Shown here one piece after another: positions 54,920 to 64,000 of a stretch of DNA of 64,000 bases. The notes beneath the pieces were generated by a model. It was not told the DNA's origin and did not search any database. It saw only the letters and a program-made list of their open reading frames with translations. A program made the translations under genes and the position numbers. Source of the DNA: Photobacterium aquae (GTDB lineage: Bacteria > Pseudomonadota > Gammaproteobacteria > Enterobacterales > Vibrionaceae); assembly GCF_001029445.1 (NCBI RefSeq), contig NZ_LDOT01000027.1, forward strand, positions 1-64,000, given 5' to 3'. Position 1 is the first letter of the stretch, and every line of letters begins with the position of its first letter.

Positions 54920-57568
54920 ATGGCTATTTCTCGCGTTCATATTACTCCTCACATGCATTGGGACCGTGAGTGGTATTTCACTACCGAAGAATCCCGTATT
55001 TTGCTGGTGAACAACATGGAAGAAATCCTGACCCGGCTGGAGTCGGATCCGGATTACAAGTTTTATGTGCTGGATGGCCAAACGGCAGTGTTAGAAGATT
55101 ATTTTGCCATTATGCCGCAAAACAAAGCGCGGGTTCGCGAACAAGTGCAGGCGGGCAAGTTGATCATTGGTCCTTGGTATTCGCAGACTGACACCATGCA
55201 GGTCTCTGGCGAGTCGATTGTTCGCAATATGATGTATGGAATGCGTGACTGCCTGAGCTTTGGCGAGCCGATGAAAATCGGTTACCTGCCTGATTCGTTT
55301 TCGATGAGTGCGCAATTGCCGATGATTTATAACGGCTTTGGCATTGATCGGGCGATGTTCTGGCGTGGTTGTTCTGAGCGCCATGGTACCGATAAAACAG
55401 AATTTGTCTGGCAGAGCAATGATGGCAGCGAGGTAACGGCTCAGGTATTGCCGTTGGGGTATGCCATTGGTAAATACTTGCCGCAAGACGAGGAGGGATT
55501 GCGTGATCGACTGGATAAATATTTCCCGGTATTGGAAAAGCCATCGGTGACCAAGGATATTTTGTTGCCGAATGGCCATGATCAGATGCCGATTCAGGAA
55601 AATATTTTCGAGGTCATGGACAAACTGCGCGAGATTTACCCTGAGCGTGAGTTTGTCATGAGCCGTTATGAGGAGGTCTTTGAGCGTATTGAGGCTATGC
55701 GTGATCAGCTCGATACCGTTAAAGGCGAATTCAATGATGGCAAGTACATGCGAGTTCACCGCACGATTTCGTCAACCCGTATGGATATTAAGCTTATTCA
55801 TGCTGAAGTTGAGAATAAGATCGTTAATATTCTTGAGCCGCTGGCATCTATTGCTTGGACGCTGGGTTTTGATTACCACCATGGCCTGATTGAGAAGATG
55901 TGGAAAGAGAGCATGAAGAACCATGCCCATGACTCCATTGGCTGCTGTTGCTCAGACAAGGTTCATGCCGAGATCCTTGGCCGTTACATTCTGGCTGATG
56001 ATATGGCGACGAACCTGATTAACTTCTATAAGCGCAAGATTGTCGATCATATGCCGGACCGTGACGGCTGCGACAAATTAGCCCTGTTTAACCTATCGCC
56101 TTACGCCCGTGATGAGGTGGTAAATACGACAATTACGATTCGCGCCCAGTCGTTTAGCCTGTTCGACGAGCATGGCAGTGAAGTGGAGTATTTCATCCAG
56201 GATCAACGTGTGATTGACCCGGGTAAAATAGACCGCCAAATTGTTCATTACGGCAATTATGATCCTTTTGTTGAATACGATATCCAGATTAAGCATCCGG
56301 TTCCGGCGATGGGTTTCACCACCTTGCATATTGAAGGCCACCGCAAGGGGCTTCAGAAGGTTGCCGAACATAAAGAGTACCTGCTGGAAAATGAGTTTTA
56401 TCGGATCAATGTGAATGATAACGGCACCTTGACTATTTTCGACAAGGAGACGCAGCAGACATTTGATCAGGTCTTGCGCTTGGAAGAGGGATCCGACGAC
56501 GGTGACGAATATGATTACTCGCCGTCCCGCAAGGAATGGCTGATTTATTCTGACGAGTTTGTGGCACAGACAAACATCAAACATGAGGGATTCCAGTCAG
56601 TTGCCAGTATCAAGCTGCGGATGGATGTACCGAATAACCTGCAGGCACGTGAGGAGCGTACTAACCAGGATGGCTATGTCGATGTGGATTGTCAGGTTGT
56701 ATTGAAAGCCGGCTCTCGCAGGATTGAAGTGCGGATGGTGCTGGACAACCAAGCTGATGACCACCGGGTGCGAGTTTTGGTTCCGACACCGTTTGTGTCT
56801 GAAACGGTTGTTGCCGATAACCAGTTTGGCTTGATCACACGCCCGGTTGATGATCCAGAAATGGCAAATTGGGAGCAGGATGGTTGGAAAGAAGCGCCAG
56901 TGCCTGTTTATCAGTTGATGAATTTCGCTGCGTTGGAAAATGAAACGGGCGGGATGGCTGTGATGAGTAACGGTTTGCGTGAGTTCGAGGTTATTTCCTC
57001 TAAGGATAATGGTGAGCGGGATACCTTGGCTTTGACATTGTTGCGTGGTGTAGGGGTATTGGGCAAGGAAGAACTGCTGCTGCGTCCTGGCCGTCCTTCG
57101 GGGATCAAGATCCCGACACCGGATTCACAGGTGCGCGGCAAGCTGGTTTGCGAATTTAGCCTGTATGGTTTTGCCGGTAGTCATATTGAAGCCAATGTGA
57201 TGGCTGCCGCTCGAGATAATGTTACGCCAATCGCATGCTACAACAAGATCCCTTACAACGCGATGAAGCTCAATGTTGGGGAAAAGAATTTGCCGTTAAC
57301 CTTCTCCTTGTTGGAAAAGAATATGGAAGGGTCAGTGCTGAGTGTCCTTAAAAAGGCTGAAGACGAAGATGCCTTGATTATGCGAGTTTACAACCCGGAT
57401 GAGCAGGGAGTTATTAGCGATGCTATCCGATTCTCTCGTCCTATTACGGAATGGGTTGAAACGGGAATGGATGAAATTGTGCGTCATGGGGATGAGTATA
57501 AACCGGGGGATTGTGGCGAGTTGCGAGCCTGTCAGGCCAAAACTTTCCGGGTGAGGTTTACGGATTAA
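54920..57568 (+). CDS. mngB: Alpha-mannosidase (GH38) cleaving 6-phospho-mannosylglycerate
   Basis: An 882-residue glycoside hydrolase family 38 enzyme, close to E. coli MngB (877). It has the Zn and catalytic motif [10 protein letters not shown] (residues 11-20) and YLPDSFSMS, whose D125 is the probable nucleophile. It hydrolyses the PTS product to mannose-6-phosphate and glycerate in the cytoplasm. It lies downstream of mngA on the same strand and ends at a strong terminator. The ribosome site (TTAGGTAC) is acceptable. Confidence 0.95.
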   Translation: MAISRVHITPHMHWDREWYFTTEESRILLVNNMEEILTRLESDPDYKFYVLDGQTAVLEDYFAIMPQNKARVREQVQAGKLIIGPWYSQTDTMQVSGESIVRNMMYGMRDCLSFGEPMKIGYLPDSFSMSAQLPMIYNGFGIDRAMFWRGCSERHGTDKTEFVWQSNDGSEVTAQVLPLGYAIGKYLPQDEEGLRDRLDKYFPVLEKPSVTKDILLPNGHDQMPIQENIFEVMDKLREIYPEREFVMSRYEEVFERIEAMRDQLDTVKGEFNDGKYMRVHRTISSTRMDIKLIHAEVENKIVNILEPLASIAWTLGFDYHHGLIEKMWKESMKNHAHDSIGCCCSDKVHAEILGRYILADDMATNLINFYKRKIVDHMPDRDGCDKLALFNLSPYARDEVVNTTITIRAQSFSLFDEHGSEVEYFIQDQRVIDPGKIDRQIVHYGNYDPFVEYDIQIKHPVPAMGFTTLHIEGHRKGLQKVAEHKEYLLENEFYRINVNDNGTLTIFDKETQQTFDQVLRLEEGSDDGDEYDYSPSRKEWLIYSDEFVAQTNIKHEGFQSVASIKLRMDVPNNLQAREERTNQDGYVDVDCQVVLKAGSRRIEVRMVLDNQADDHRVRVLVPTPFVSETVVADNQFGLITRPVDDPEMANWEQDGWKEAPVPVYQLMNFAALENETGGMAVMSNGLREFEVISSKDNGERDTLALTLLRGVGVLGKEELLLRPGRPSGIKIPTPDSQVRGKLVCEFSLYGFAGSHIEANVMAAARDNVTPIACYNKIPYNAMKLNVGEKNLPLTFSLLEKNMEGSVLSVLKKAEDEDALIMRVYNPDEQGVISDAIRFSRPITEWVETGMDEIVRHGDEYKPGDCGELRACQAKTFRVRFTD

Positions 57569-58256
57569 GATAAAATTCCAACTATCGTAGTAATAGTCAT
57601 ATTTGCTAACAAAAATAAACAGGCAAAGAGACTGTTTTTGAATCTAGACGCCACCGAATAGGGTGGCGTTTTTTTCTCTCAGAAAGGCGGTGCTTAAATA
57701 TTGAGCTATGCATTTGTGTTATGAATAATGGTTGTATTGATCTTGGTTCAAAATATAGCAAGTTCAATGATGATATTTTTTTATCGAACTAATAAGCGCG
57801 TGATTGATTTATAGTCGATTTATTGGCACGGTCGAGATTAATTATTATGGTTTTGTTTTTATGATTTTGATTTTAAAGATATATTTTTGGTTGCGATGAC
57901 GTATCTTTGACAGTGCTTTGTATGATTATTACCAATGAGTGAGGGGCGGTAATAGAAAGGTTGTACATAGCTAACCGCTATGCGGCAGAGCTTATATTGC
58001 AAAACAGCATAAAAGGTTATACTTGGAAAGTTTAAAATGTTCTTTAAAGACAAGTATCCATTTAGCGTATGACACTATCATCCTGATATGTTGATTCGTT
58101 AGTTTATATTTCTTCATTATTCTTCATAACTGTTTTGAAATGAATTAGCGTTGCTGTGAAATGGTTATATAAACATTCACTGCGATAGTGCTGTGCTACG
58201 TGTTACTTGTCTTCGAATAATTACAATTTTCCTTGAATAAGAATAAAGCTCAACGT
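57569..58256. other. 688-base AT-rich gap
   Basis: It contains the mngB terminator and then a strongly AT-rich region (57700-58250), the leader and promoter region of the AcfD-like gene. No further gene is convincing; the short frame at 57859-58053 on the minus strand is not gene-like. The composition may mark an H-NS-silenced or acquired gene. Confidence 0.5.
57648..57675 (+). terminator. Terminator of the mng operon
   Basis: ACGCCACC / GGTGGCGT with a 6-nt loop, followed by six T residues, 80 bases past the mngB stop. Confidence 0.85.
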
Positions 58257-61200
58257 ATGCATAAGAAGTTAATACTATCGACGCTGGTCACATTAGCCCT
58301 GGCCGGCTGTCAAGATGATAGCAACCATACATCAGGGCCTGATATTCCCGTTATCCCTGAATCAAATAACCATGCGCCAAGTATTTCATCCATTTCTGAG
58401 GTGAAATTGCTTGTGGGTGAAACAAAAGAGATACAGATCCAAGCTGCAGATAAAGACGGTGATGTATTGCAATATGCCTTGGATGGTAATCCGACCTGGG
58501 CGAAAATAAATCAAAGCGGCATGCTAACACTATCTCCGTCAGCGGAAGATAGCGGTACATATACATTTGCCATTACGGTATCTGACGGCAAAGTAGTTTC
58601 CAAAGCGAATGTTGTCGTTAAAGTTTCCATATCGATGACGCCAGTTGATCCGGATGCGGTAAATCACGCACCGGTGATCTCGCCGTTATCTAATGTGCAT
58701 CTTGTTACGGGGCAAAGCCATAAGGTGCAAGTTAGCGCATCGGATAAAGATGGTGACGAGCTGACTTACGTATTGGAAGGAGACCAGAACTGGGCCTCTA
58801 TTGACCAGAACGGAACACTTAAGTTATTCCCTCAGGCGAACAATACCGGTACTCACAGATTTACCGTTTCCGTATCGGACGGTTCAATGTCTGCCAATAC
58901 TAGCATGTTGGTAACAGTATCCGACTCCACGATGCCAGACAATAACCATGCACCGGTGATCACGCCAATGCCTGACGTGGTGCTTAAAGCTGGAGAGACT
59001 GTTGAGCAACAAGTTACCGCAACAGATGCGGACGATGATCCACTAACCTTTACATTGAGTGGTAACCCAAGTTGGGTGGTAATCGACAACAAGGGTATGT
59101 TGACGCTGAAGCCGACTGAAGAGCATGTCGGTACGGTACATTTTTTTGTTATCGTATCAGATGGTTATCTGTCGCAAGAAGCTACGGTGCGAGTAACCGT
59201 ACAGCAGCCTATGCTGCCTGTATTCCCAATTCAAACCTACGAAGGTTCTTTGCTTTCTTCTGGCAAGGTGATCAGTGGTGACGTGTCCTGTAATGGCGAG
59301 TCACTGCAAAATGGCAAGTTCATGATCAAGCAAGGCACGCCATTTACCTGTGATTTTGGCGGCACGACGCTCGGTGAGTTTACCGCGCCGTTTCCTAACT
59401 ATGATGAAGAATTTAAAGACGAGATTGTTCCTACCTCTTTTGATATCAAAGAGCAAAAAGGTGGGAAGATCGGTGAAAACGCGACCAAGGTATTGAGTAG
59501 CATTAGCACTTGTGATGATACTCAAGTGATCTGCTTGGATGAGTTCTATGAGCTGGATATTGCTGCAGTCTATAGCCAACTTGAGAAGCAGAAGGAAGTT
59601 GATGACTTCTTGAAAGCTCAAGAGGCAAAAGCGACTGATGAAATCGGCAAAGCGCCGAGTTCACATGTCGACAACAATATCGTGCCAGCAGTATCGGGCG
59701 GTAGTAATGACCTCAACAGTGGGTTTGTCTCTTCTGCGGCTGAAGCAAGCCTTGCCTATAAACCAAGTGCTGAAGCCAAAGTACTGACCACCAGTGTATT
59801 GACTGATGCAAACGGTATGCCATTAAGCGGCATTAGCTTTTTCTCGGCGAACTCGGTCGGTGTAACCAACGAAAGTGGTGAATTTGAATACCTGTGGGGC
59901 GATAAGATTTCCTTCGGTATCGACACCTTTGAATTTGGCAGTGTTACGGGCAACAAGATCGATTTCAAACTAACGGATGTGACCGATAACCCTGTTGCTA
60001 AGGCTAACATCCAAGCGCTCTTGAACCGTTATGGAACGGACAACGGCAATACGTTGGTGATCAGTGACAAGGTGAAGAATACATTTGCCCTGTATCCTAA
60101 CGTGATCAATGAGCTGATTAACCTCAATTTGCCAAATGGCGGTAAGCTGGAAGGAACGGAGTTCCTGCTGCCGGATGAATTTGAAGCGCAGTTTAGTCAT
60201 GGTTTGACCGCCATTATTGATGCGGAGCTACGCAAACCGATGCGTTTACTTCGTTCGGCATCAAACGTCTTCAACCTTAATGATGGCGCGTATGTGACCA
60301 ATTCGCTGAATGCGATTTTTAAAGGGGTGACCAGTTTCCACGTCTTTAATGATAACAGCAGCTTCTATGGTGCGACGGGGTATACCCGCGGTATGCGTGC
60401 GTTGAACCTGTCAAACGAAGCGTTCCCTGTGATGATGCCGCGTACCGACATCAACCGTGAACTGCCTTTCGGTGAAAAGCAGGCATGGACTCGTGAAGGC
60501 AAACCGTATTTGGCTGCATTCCCTGGCTTTGAAATGACGGAAATTCCGACCGTTTCAAAAGACAATGCGACCTATGGCTTCCCGTTTGTAACGGCGGGTC
60601 TGCTGGGTAAAGGTAAAGTTGTCTTTATGGGCAACAGTATGTACCCAAGTATTTTGTCTTGTCCTGAGAATTACTGGGCCGACAATCAGCTGCGTATTGA
60701 TAGTGCCAACAAGTCGTGTACAACGGCGATTGATATGGTCAATGACCCGCAAGATGATCACGGCAGCATGAAGCGCTTCTTTGATAACTTGTTTGCATGG
60801 TTTGCCCCTGGGGCAGATGGCCTGCCAGTCAATGTGGCGACCAATATCGAGACCGCAACGGCAGCTCGTCGCCATTTGGGGAGCGGCCAGCCGTATGATT
60901 TCTTTATCAGTCCGGATTACGGCTTAGGCACAGTCACCCCGTTGGCGAAAGACGGTTTTGCTGGCTTGTCAGCGAAAGATACGCCAATTTTGATCCTACA
61001 AGCCTACCAGACCCGCACCTTGGGTGATGGTATGACGGTGCGCTTTATTGCGGACACCGAAAACCCGAACTTGAGCCAGGACGATATCACCGCATTGATC
61101 CGCTACATCAATGAAGGCGGTAATGTGCTGTTTATGGATGCCATTGACGGCAATGCCAACCCAGAGCCAATTGGCCGCTTGGCCGATGCCGTAGGTGTTT

Positions 61201-63533
61201 CATTGGGCGGCAGCAATGTCACGCCGACCAATCAGGCATTCTGTGGGTCTTCATACTATTGCCAGACTATGTATCCGAATCTGCATGTATCAAGTCAGTA
61301 TGATTTGGTGGTACTTGAGCGTTTCCCTGATGTAAACGGCAAACCGCCATTTACTGTCGTTGAGGGGGAAAATGGCAAAGGTGTGGTTCAGTGGGCTCCG
61401 CCGGTCGATATGCCGGATTTGGAAGTGCCAAAATATGACTGGCCGCGTCTAGATGCAAACGGTAACCCTGTTCTGGATAAGAATGGCGTGCCAATTGTTG
61501 ATAACAAGTACGCTCACCATTTCGTGAAGAGCGAAGCGGAGAAGCTTGAGAAAATCAAAGAGCTTCAAGAAGCGTTCCCGGGTACGCCTGTTTGTACCCA
61601 CAGTTACGAGTATGAGTTTAACTGTATTGAAACGCGTAAAGGTGACGGTGTTCCGGTATTTGGTAACTACCACCGTGCGAATTTCGACCGCTATGAAATG
61701 AGCCCGGATGTGGTGACCAGCATGGTCAAGGCGGCCAACTTGGGCAGTAACGTGACGGCGTTGATGGAGCATGAGTTGTACTACCGTACTAAGGGTAAGC
61801 AAGGTACACGACTATCAACAGTAGAGTTGAACCAGACTTACGACAACTTGTCTGTATGGCTGTGGAACGATAACCAGTACGCTTACAACCCTCTGGTTCA
61901 AGATGAGCTTGGGTTTAAAACCTTGGTGGATATGCTGAACTGCTATACCAACAATGCGCATGGTGGCGGACTAACTTGTTCTGATGAGTTAGCGAGCAAG
62001 TTGATTGAGCATGGAATGATCCATAGTGAGGGTGAATTGGCAGGCCAAATGAACCCGAGTTACCCACTGAATTATATGGAAAAGCCGCTGACACGTATCA
62101 TGCTTGGCCGTTCGTTCTGGGATCATGACATTGTGGTTGATACCACGAAGTATCCGGGGCGTACGAGTGGTTCGGGCACTGCAGGTTCAGCTCTGATCGA
62201 AACATCTGGTAGGGCAGTAACCTTCTCGGCCGGCAATAATCAGTCGACGGGTTTCTGGGCTCCTCAGTTGCAAGAAGTGACCGTGGATGGTGGCGTGAAG
62301 GCGACCATTACGGTGATGATGGCGGATGATCTGACCGGTAAGCCGCAGCATGAGACCCGCTTGAACCGTCCGCCGCGTATGCAGATGAGTTTTGCCCACG
62401 ATGGTAGTTCAACGTCGTTCAAAGTACCGTACGGCGGTCTGATCACCATTAAACCGCATGAAGTAGCGGCTGGGGGGAACACTCAGGTTACCTTTACACT
62501 TAGTGGTGTAGAGCGTGCGGCATGGTGGAAAGATGGTGCATGGATCCATTCACCAGCGGAGGCAACGGCCCCGATTGCAGAAGTGGATACCGGAACATTT
62601 ATCTATACTACGGCAATCAATAACGTTCGAACGGCAGATTTGGCTAAGTTTAGCCAGGAGATGAACCGTTTTGCGAATGCTGCTAGTGATTTCTATGGGC
62701 GTGATGAGGTAACCGAGAATGGTATGCACCGTCGCTTTACTTACGATGGCCTAAAAGACTTCCGCCATCGTTTTGTGAACGATGTGCAGATCTCGATTGG
62801 TGCCGCTCACTCGGGTTATCCTGTGATGAACAGCTCCTTTAATGCTCAATCAACGACGATTCCGACCAATGCGGTGGATGATTGGTTGCTATGGCATGAG
62901 GTTGGACATAACTTGGCAGCAGCGCCGTTTAGCGTGGCGGGTTCGACTGAAGTGACCAATAATATTCTTGCGCTATACATGCAAGAATTGGAAGGCCGAA
63001 ATGACAATCCAGAAATGGATCGCATTAAATTTGATATTCAGAAGGCCCCACAATGGCTGAGTAGCAACAGTGGCCATGCATGGGCACATGGTGATGCGGG
63101 CATGCGTTTGGTGATGTTTGGTCAGTTGAAGGTATGGGCTGAAACCCACTTCAAGATCGATGATTGGTATACCGAAGCGGCTAGCAAACCAACCATCTAT
63201 AACCAAGATGAAGGTTGGAACATGTTTAAGCTGATGCACCGTAAAGCACGTGGCGATGTACAGGGTGATAACGGTATTAACTACTGTAGCGCAAGTGATA
63301 CGAAGCTTTCCGGCGAAGATTTGCTGATGGTATGTGCATCGCACGTATCTGGCTACGATTTGAGTGACTTCTTCACGCAGTGGAACGCCGGTGAGTCCAG
63401 TTCAACCAGCGCCGATGGCACGAAGACGTATTCAGGTGGTGTTGTTGAGAGCAGACTTGGTCTAAATATGCTTAATACTATGAAGCTACCAAAACCTGAT
63501 TCAGGTCCGGAGTCGGTTAGCCAATTACGGTAA
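58257..63533 (+). CDS. AcfD/SslE-like M60 metallopeptidase lipoprotein
   Basis: A 1758-residue lipoprotein from the ATG at 58257 (lipobox LAGC, C18); the frame opens eight codons earlier at a TTG. Three Ig/cadherin-like repeats of about 90-98 residues follow (each starts NHAP and contains a DxDGD or DADDD motif) at about 38-320. The large rest resembles V. cholerae AcfD and E. coli SslE (YghJ), with the M60 peptidase motif HEVGH at 1547-1551. Such proteins are secreted by type II systems and degrade mucins. They are longer here than V. cholerae AcfD (about 1500) because of the N-terminal repeats. It has an AT-rich leader and its own terminator. Confidence 0.9.
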   Translation: MHKKLILSTLVTLALAGCQDDSNHTSGPDIPVIPESNNHAPSISSISEVKLLVGETKEIQIQAADKDGDVLQYALDGNPTWAKINQSGMLTLSPSAEDSGTYTFAITVSDGKVVSKANVVVKVSISMTPVDPDAVNHAPVISPLSNVHLVTGQSHKVQVSASDKDGDELTYVLEGDQNWASIDQNGTLKLFPQANNTGTHRFTVSVSDGSMSANTSMLVTVSDSTMPDNNHAPVITPMPDVVLKAGETVEQQVTATDADDDPLTFTLSGNPSWVVIDNKGMLTLKPTEEHVGTVHFFVIVSDGYLSQEATVRVTVQQPMLPVFPIQTYEGSLLSSGKVISGDVSCNGESLQNGKFMIKQGTPFTCDFGGTTLGEFTAPFPNYDEEFKDEIVPTSFDIKEQKGGKIGENATKVLSSISTCDDTQVICLDEFYELDIAAVYSQLEKQKEVDDFLKAQEAKATDEIGKAPSSHVDNNIVPAVSGGSNDLNSGFVSSAAEASLAYKPSAEAKVLTTSVLTDANGMPLSGISFFSANSVGVTNESGEFEYLWGDKISFGIDTFEFGSVTGNKIDFKLTDVTDNPVAKANIQALLNRYGTDNGNTLVISDKVKNTFALYPNVINELINLNLPNGGKLEGTEFLLPDEFEAQFSHGLTAIIDAELRKPMRLLRSASNVFNLNDGAYVTNSLNAIFKGVTSFHVFNDNSSFYGATGYTRGMRALNLSNEAFPVMMPRTDINRELPFGEKQAWTREGKPYLAAFPGFEMTEIPTVSKDNATYGFPFVTAGLLGKGKVVFMGNSMYPSILSCPENYWADNQLRIDSANKSCTTAIDMVNDPQDDHGSMKRFFDNLFAWFAPGADGLPVNVATNIETATAARRHLGSGQPYDFFISPDYGLGTVTPLAKDGFAGLSAKDTPILILQAYQTRTLGDGMTVRFIADTENPNLSQDDITALIRYINEGGNVLFMDAIDGNANPEPIGRLADAVGVSLGGSNVTPTNQAFCGSSYYCQTMYPNLHVSSQYDLVVLERFPDVNGKPPFTVVEGENGKGVVQWAPPVDMPDLEVPKYDWPRLDANGNPVLDKNGVPIVDNKYAHHFVKSEAEKLEKIKELQEAFPGTPVCTHSYEYEFNCIETRKGDGVPVFGNYHRANFDRYEMSPDVVTSMVKAANLGSNVTALMEHELYYRTKGKQGTRLSTVELNQTYDNLSVWLWNDNQYAYNPLVQDELGFKTLVDMLNCYTNNAHGGGLTCSDELASKLIEHGMIHSEGELAGQMNPSYPLNYMEKPLTRIMLGRSFWDHDIVVDTTKYPGRTSGSGTAGSALIETSGRAVTFSAGNNQSTGFWAPQLQEVTVDGGVKATITVMMADDLTGKPQHETRLNRPPRMQMSFAHDGSSTSFKVPYGGLITIKPHEVAAGGNTQVTFTLSGVERAAWWKDGAWIHSPAEATAPIAEVDTGTFIYTTAINNVRTADLAKFSQEMNRFANAASDFYGRDEVTENGMHRRFTYDGLKDFRHRFVNDVQISIGAAHSGYPVMNSSFNAQSTTIPTNAVDDWLLWHEVGHNLAAAPFSVAGSTEVTNNILALYMQELEGRNDNPEMDRIKFDIQKAPQWLSSNSGHAWAHGDAGMRLVMFGQLKVWAETHFKIDDWYTEAASKPTIYNQDEGWNMFKLMHRKARGDVQGDNGINYCSASDTKLSGEDLLMVCASHVSGYDLSDFFTQWNAGESSSTSADGTKTYSGGVVESRLGLNMLNTMKLPKPDSGPESVSQLR

Positions 63534-63568
63534 TGCTGTTTAACGTTCAATAATATGAACAGAGCAAA

Positions 63569-63596
63569 ACGGGGTTCTTTGGAGCCCCGTTTTTTT
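63569..63596. terminator. Bidirectional terminator after acfD-like gene
   Basis: ACGGGG / CCCCGT stem with a 10-nt loop, followed by a T-run on the plus strand and TTTT on the minus strand. It lies between the AcfD-like gene and the convergent transporter gene. Confidence 0.8.
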
Positions 63597-63632
63597 GTAT
63601 CTCAGGAATGGCATTTTTCGATCACGTCAGCA

Positions 63633-64000
63633 TTACGCCATACGCTGAGCTTGCCGCTTCTGCCAGCGCGGGATGACGGTGTTGCTGAGGTTGGCAAGAA
63701 CAATCAGACTCAGCCCCAGTATTTTATCCAGACCGAAATCGGTATCGAAAAAAGCCAATTGCCAGATTAGTGCAAAGATAAGATTGGTGAAAATCAAGGG
63801 GGCAAGTTGTGAGCCTGTTTCCGCCAGCCGATAGGCCATGGATCTGAACATCTGGGTGCTGACAATGCTCAGGGTCAAGATAATCAGAAAGGCGATTGTC
63901 GCGGCTAGGTTATAAGGGCTATCAGGCAAGATGGTTGAGCCGCTACTGACGGTGTGGAATGTCGCGAAGGGCAGCAGGATGATGGCTGCCAGCATAAAAC
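63633..64000 (-). CDS. DMT/EamA-family transporter, C-terminal part (cut by window edge)
   Basis: The last ~122 residues of a small-molecule transporter; the N-terminal half lies beyond the window. Three to four hydrophobic helices are seen (AATIAFLIILTLSIVSTQMF, QLAPLIFTNLIFALIWQLAFF, ILGLSLIVLANLSNT), and the pattern is that of the second EamA repeat. The frame stays open to the window end, so the ATG at 63995 need not be the real start. The substrate is unknown. Confidence 0.75.
   Translation of the reverse strand, partial: FMLAAIILLPFATFHTVSSGSTILPDSPYNLAATIAFLIILTLSIVSTQMFRSMAYRLAETGSQLAPLIFTNLIFALIWQLAFFDTDFGLDKILGLSLIVLANLSNTVIPRWQKRQAQRMA

Noticed and set aside
57859-58053. A 64-codon minus-strand frame in the AT-rich gap upstream of the AcfD-like gene
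   Set aside because: AT-rich chance frame without a ribosome site or known family.

Overview
The window looks like a stretch of a Vibrionaceae chromosome, most likely Photobacterium or a close relative. The reasons are the Vibrio-type tal-tkt pair, a DUF3283-like small protein, an AcfD/SslE-type M60 lipoprotein, a mannosylglycerate (mng) locus, and paired photolyase-like genes in a moderate-GC background. In Vibrio cholerae a tal-tkt pair sits on the second chromosome, so a secondary replicon is possible, but no origin or replication gene is present here to prove it. I see no CRISPR array, no intact insertion sequence and no prophage.

Layout. 1-5.7 kb: the 5' part of tkt, tal, and a LysR - PLP amino-acid racemase (ornithine-racemase-like) - YfcC carrier cassette. 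5.9-13.5 kb: a hybrid sensor kinase, an IS1-like zinc-ribbon protein, deoD, and an amidohydrolase-like lipoprotein that has lost its HxH metal motif. 13.7-22.3 kb: a small outer-membrane barrel, a tail-anchored unknown, a DUF3283-like protein, a response regulator - sensor kinase - sugar-binding protein operon (GltR/GtrS/GtsA type, but without the ABC permeases), sixA, tRNA-Ser and tRNA-Asp followed by a 110-bp tandem repeat grown from the tRNA-Asp 3' end, and a PcfJ-like gene.

22.4-25.9 kb: an NmrA-like oxidoreductase and an NhaC-type antiporter facing an AraC regulator; both genes carry the same 17-bp motif upstream. 26-31.7 kb: two lipoproteins (one a Sel1 plus RCC1-like fusion) and a GH3 beta-N-acetylhexosaminidase. 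31.7-35.2 kb: TetR and an EmrA/EmrB-type pump with matching palindromic operators at both promoters. 35.5-43.4 kb: a small membrane protein, a cytochrome b561-like protein and a three-gene RND efflux operon behind a LysR gene.

43.5-51.6 kb: a secreted prolyl oligopeptidase, a lipoprotein, a LysE exporter, a GlxA-type regulator, and an FeS-type photolyase next to a cryptochrome DASH. 51.8-57.6 kb: mngR, mngA and mngB for 2-O-mannosyl-D-glycerate uptake and cleavage, with a well-placed CRP site and palindromes at the mngA promoter. 57.7-63.5 kb: an AT-rich leader and a 1758-residue AcfD-like lipoprotein. The window ends in a truncated DMT-family transporter.

Much of the window is accessory metabolism, efflux and envelope functions, each with its own local regulator. 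The clearest unusual items are the two-component system tied to a lone sugar-binding protein, the inactivated amidohydrolase, the tRNA-derived tandem repeat, the two matched operator pairs (TetR and AraC) and the IS1-like gene that looks domesticated. Domain and family calls come from reading the translations; none was checked by database search.
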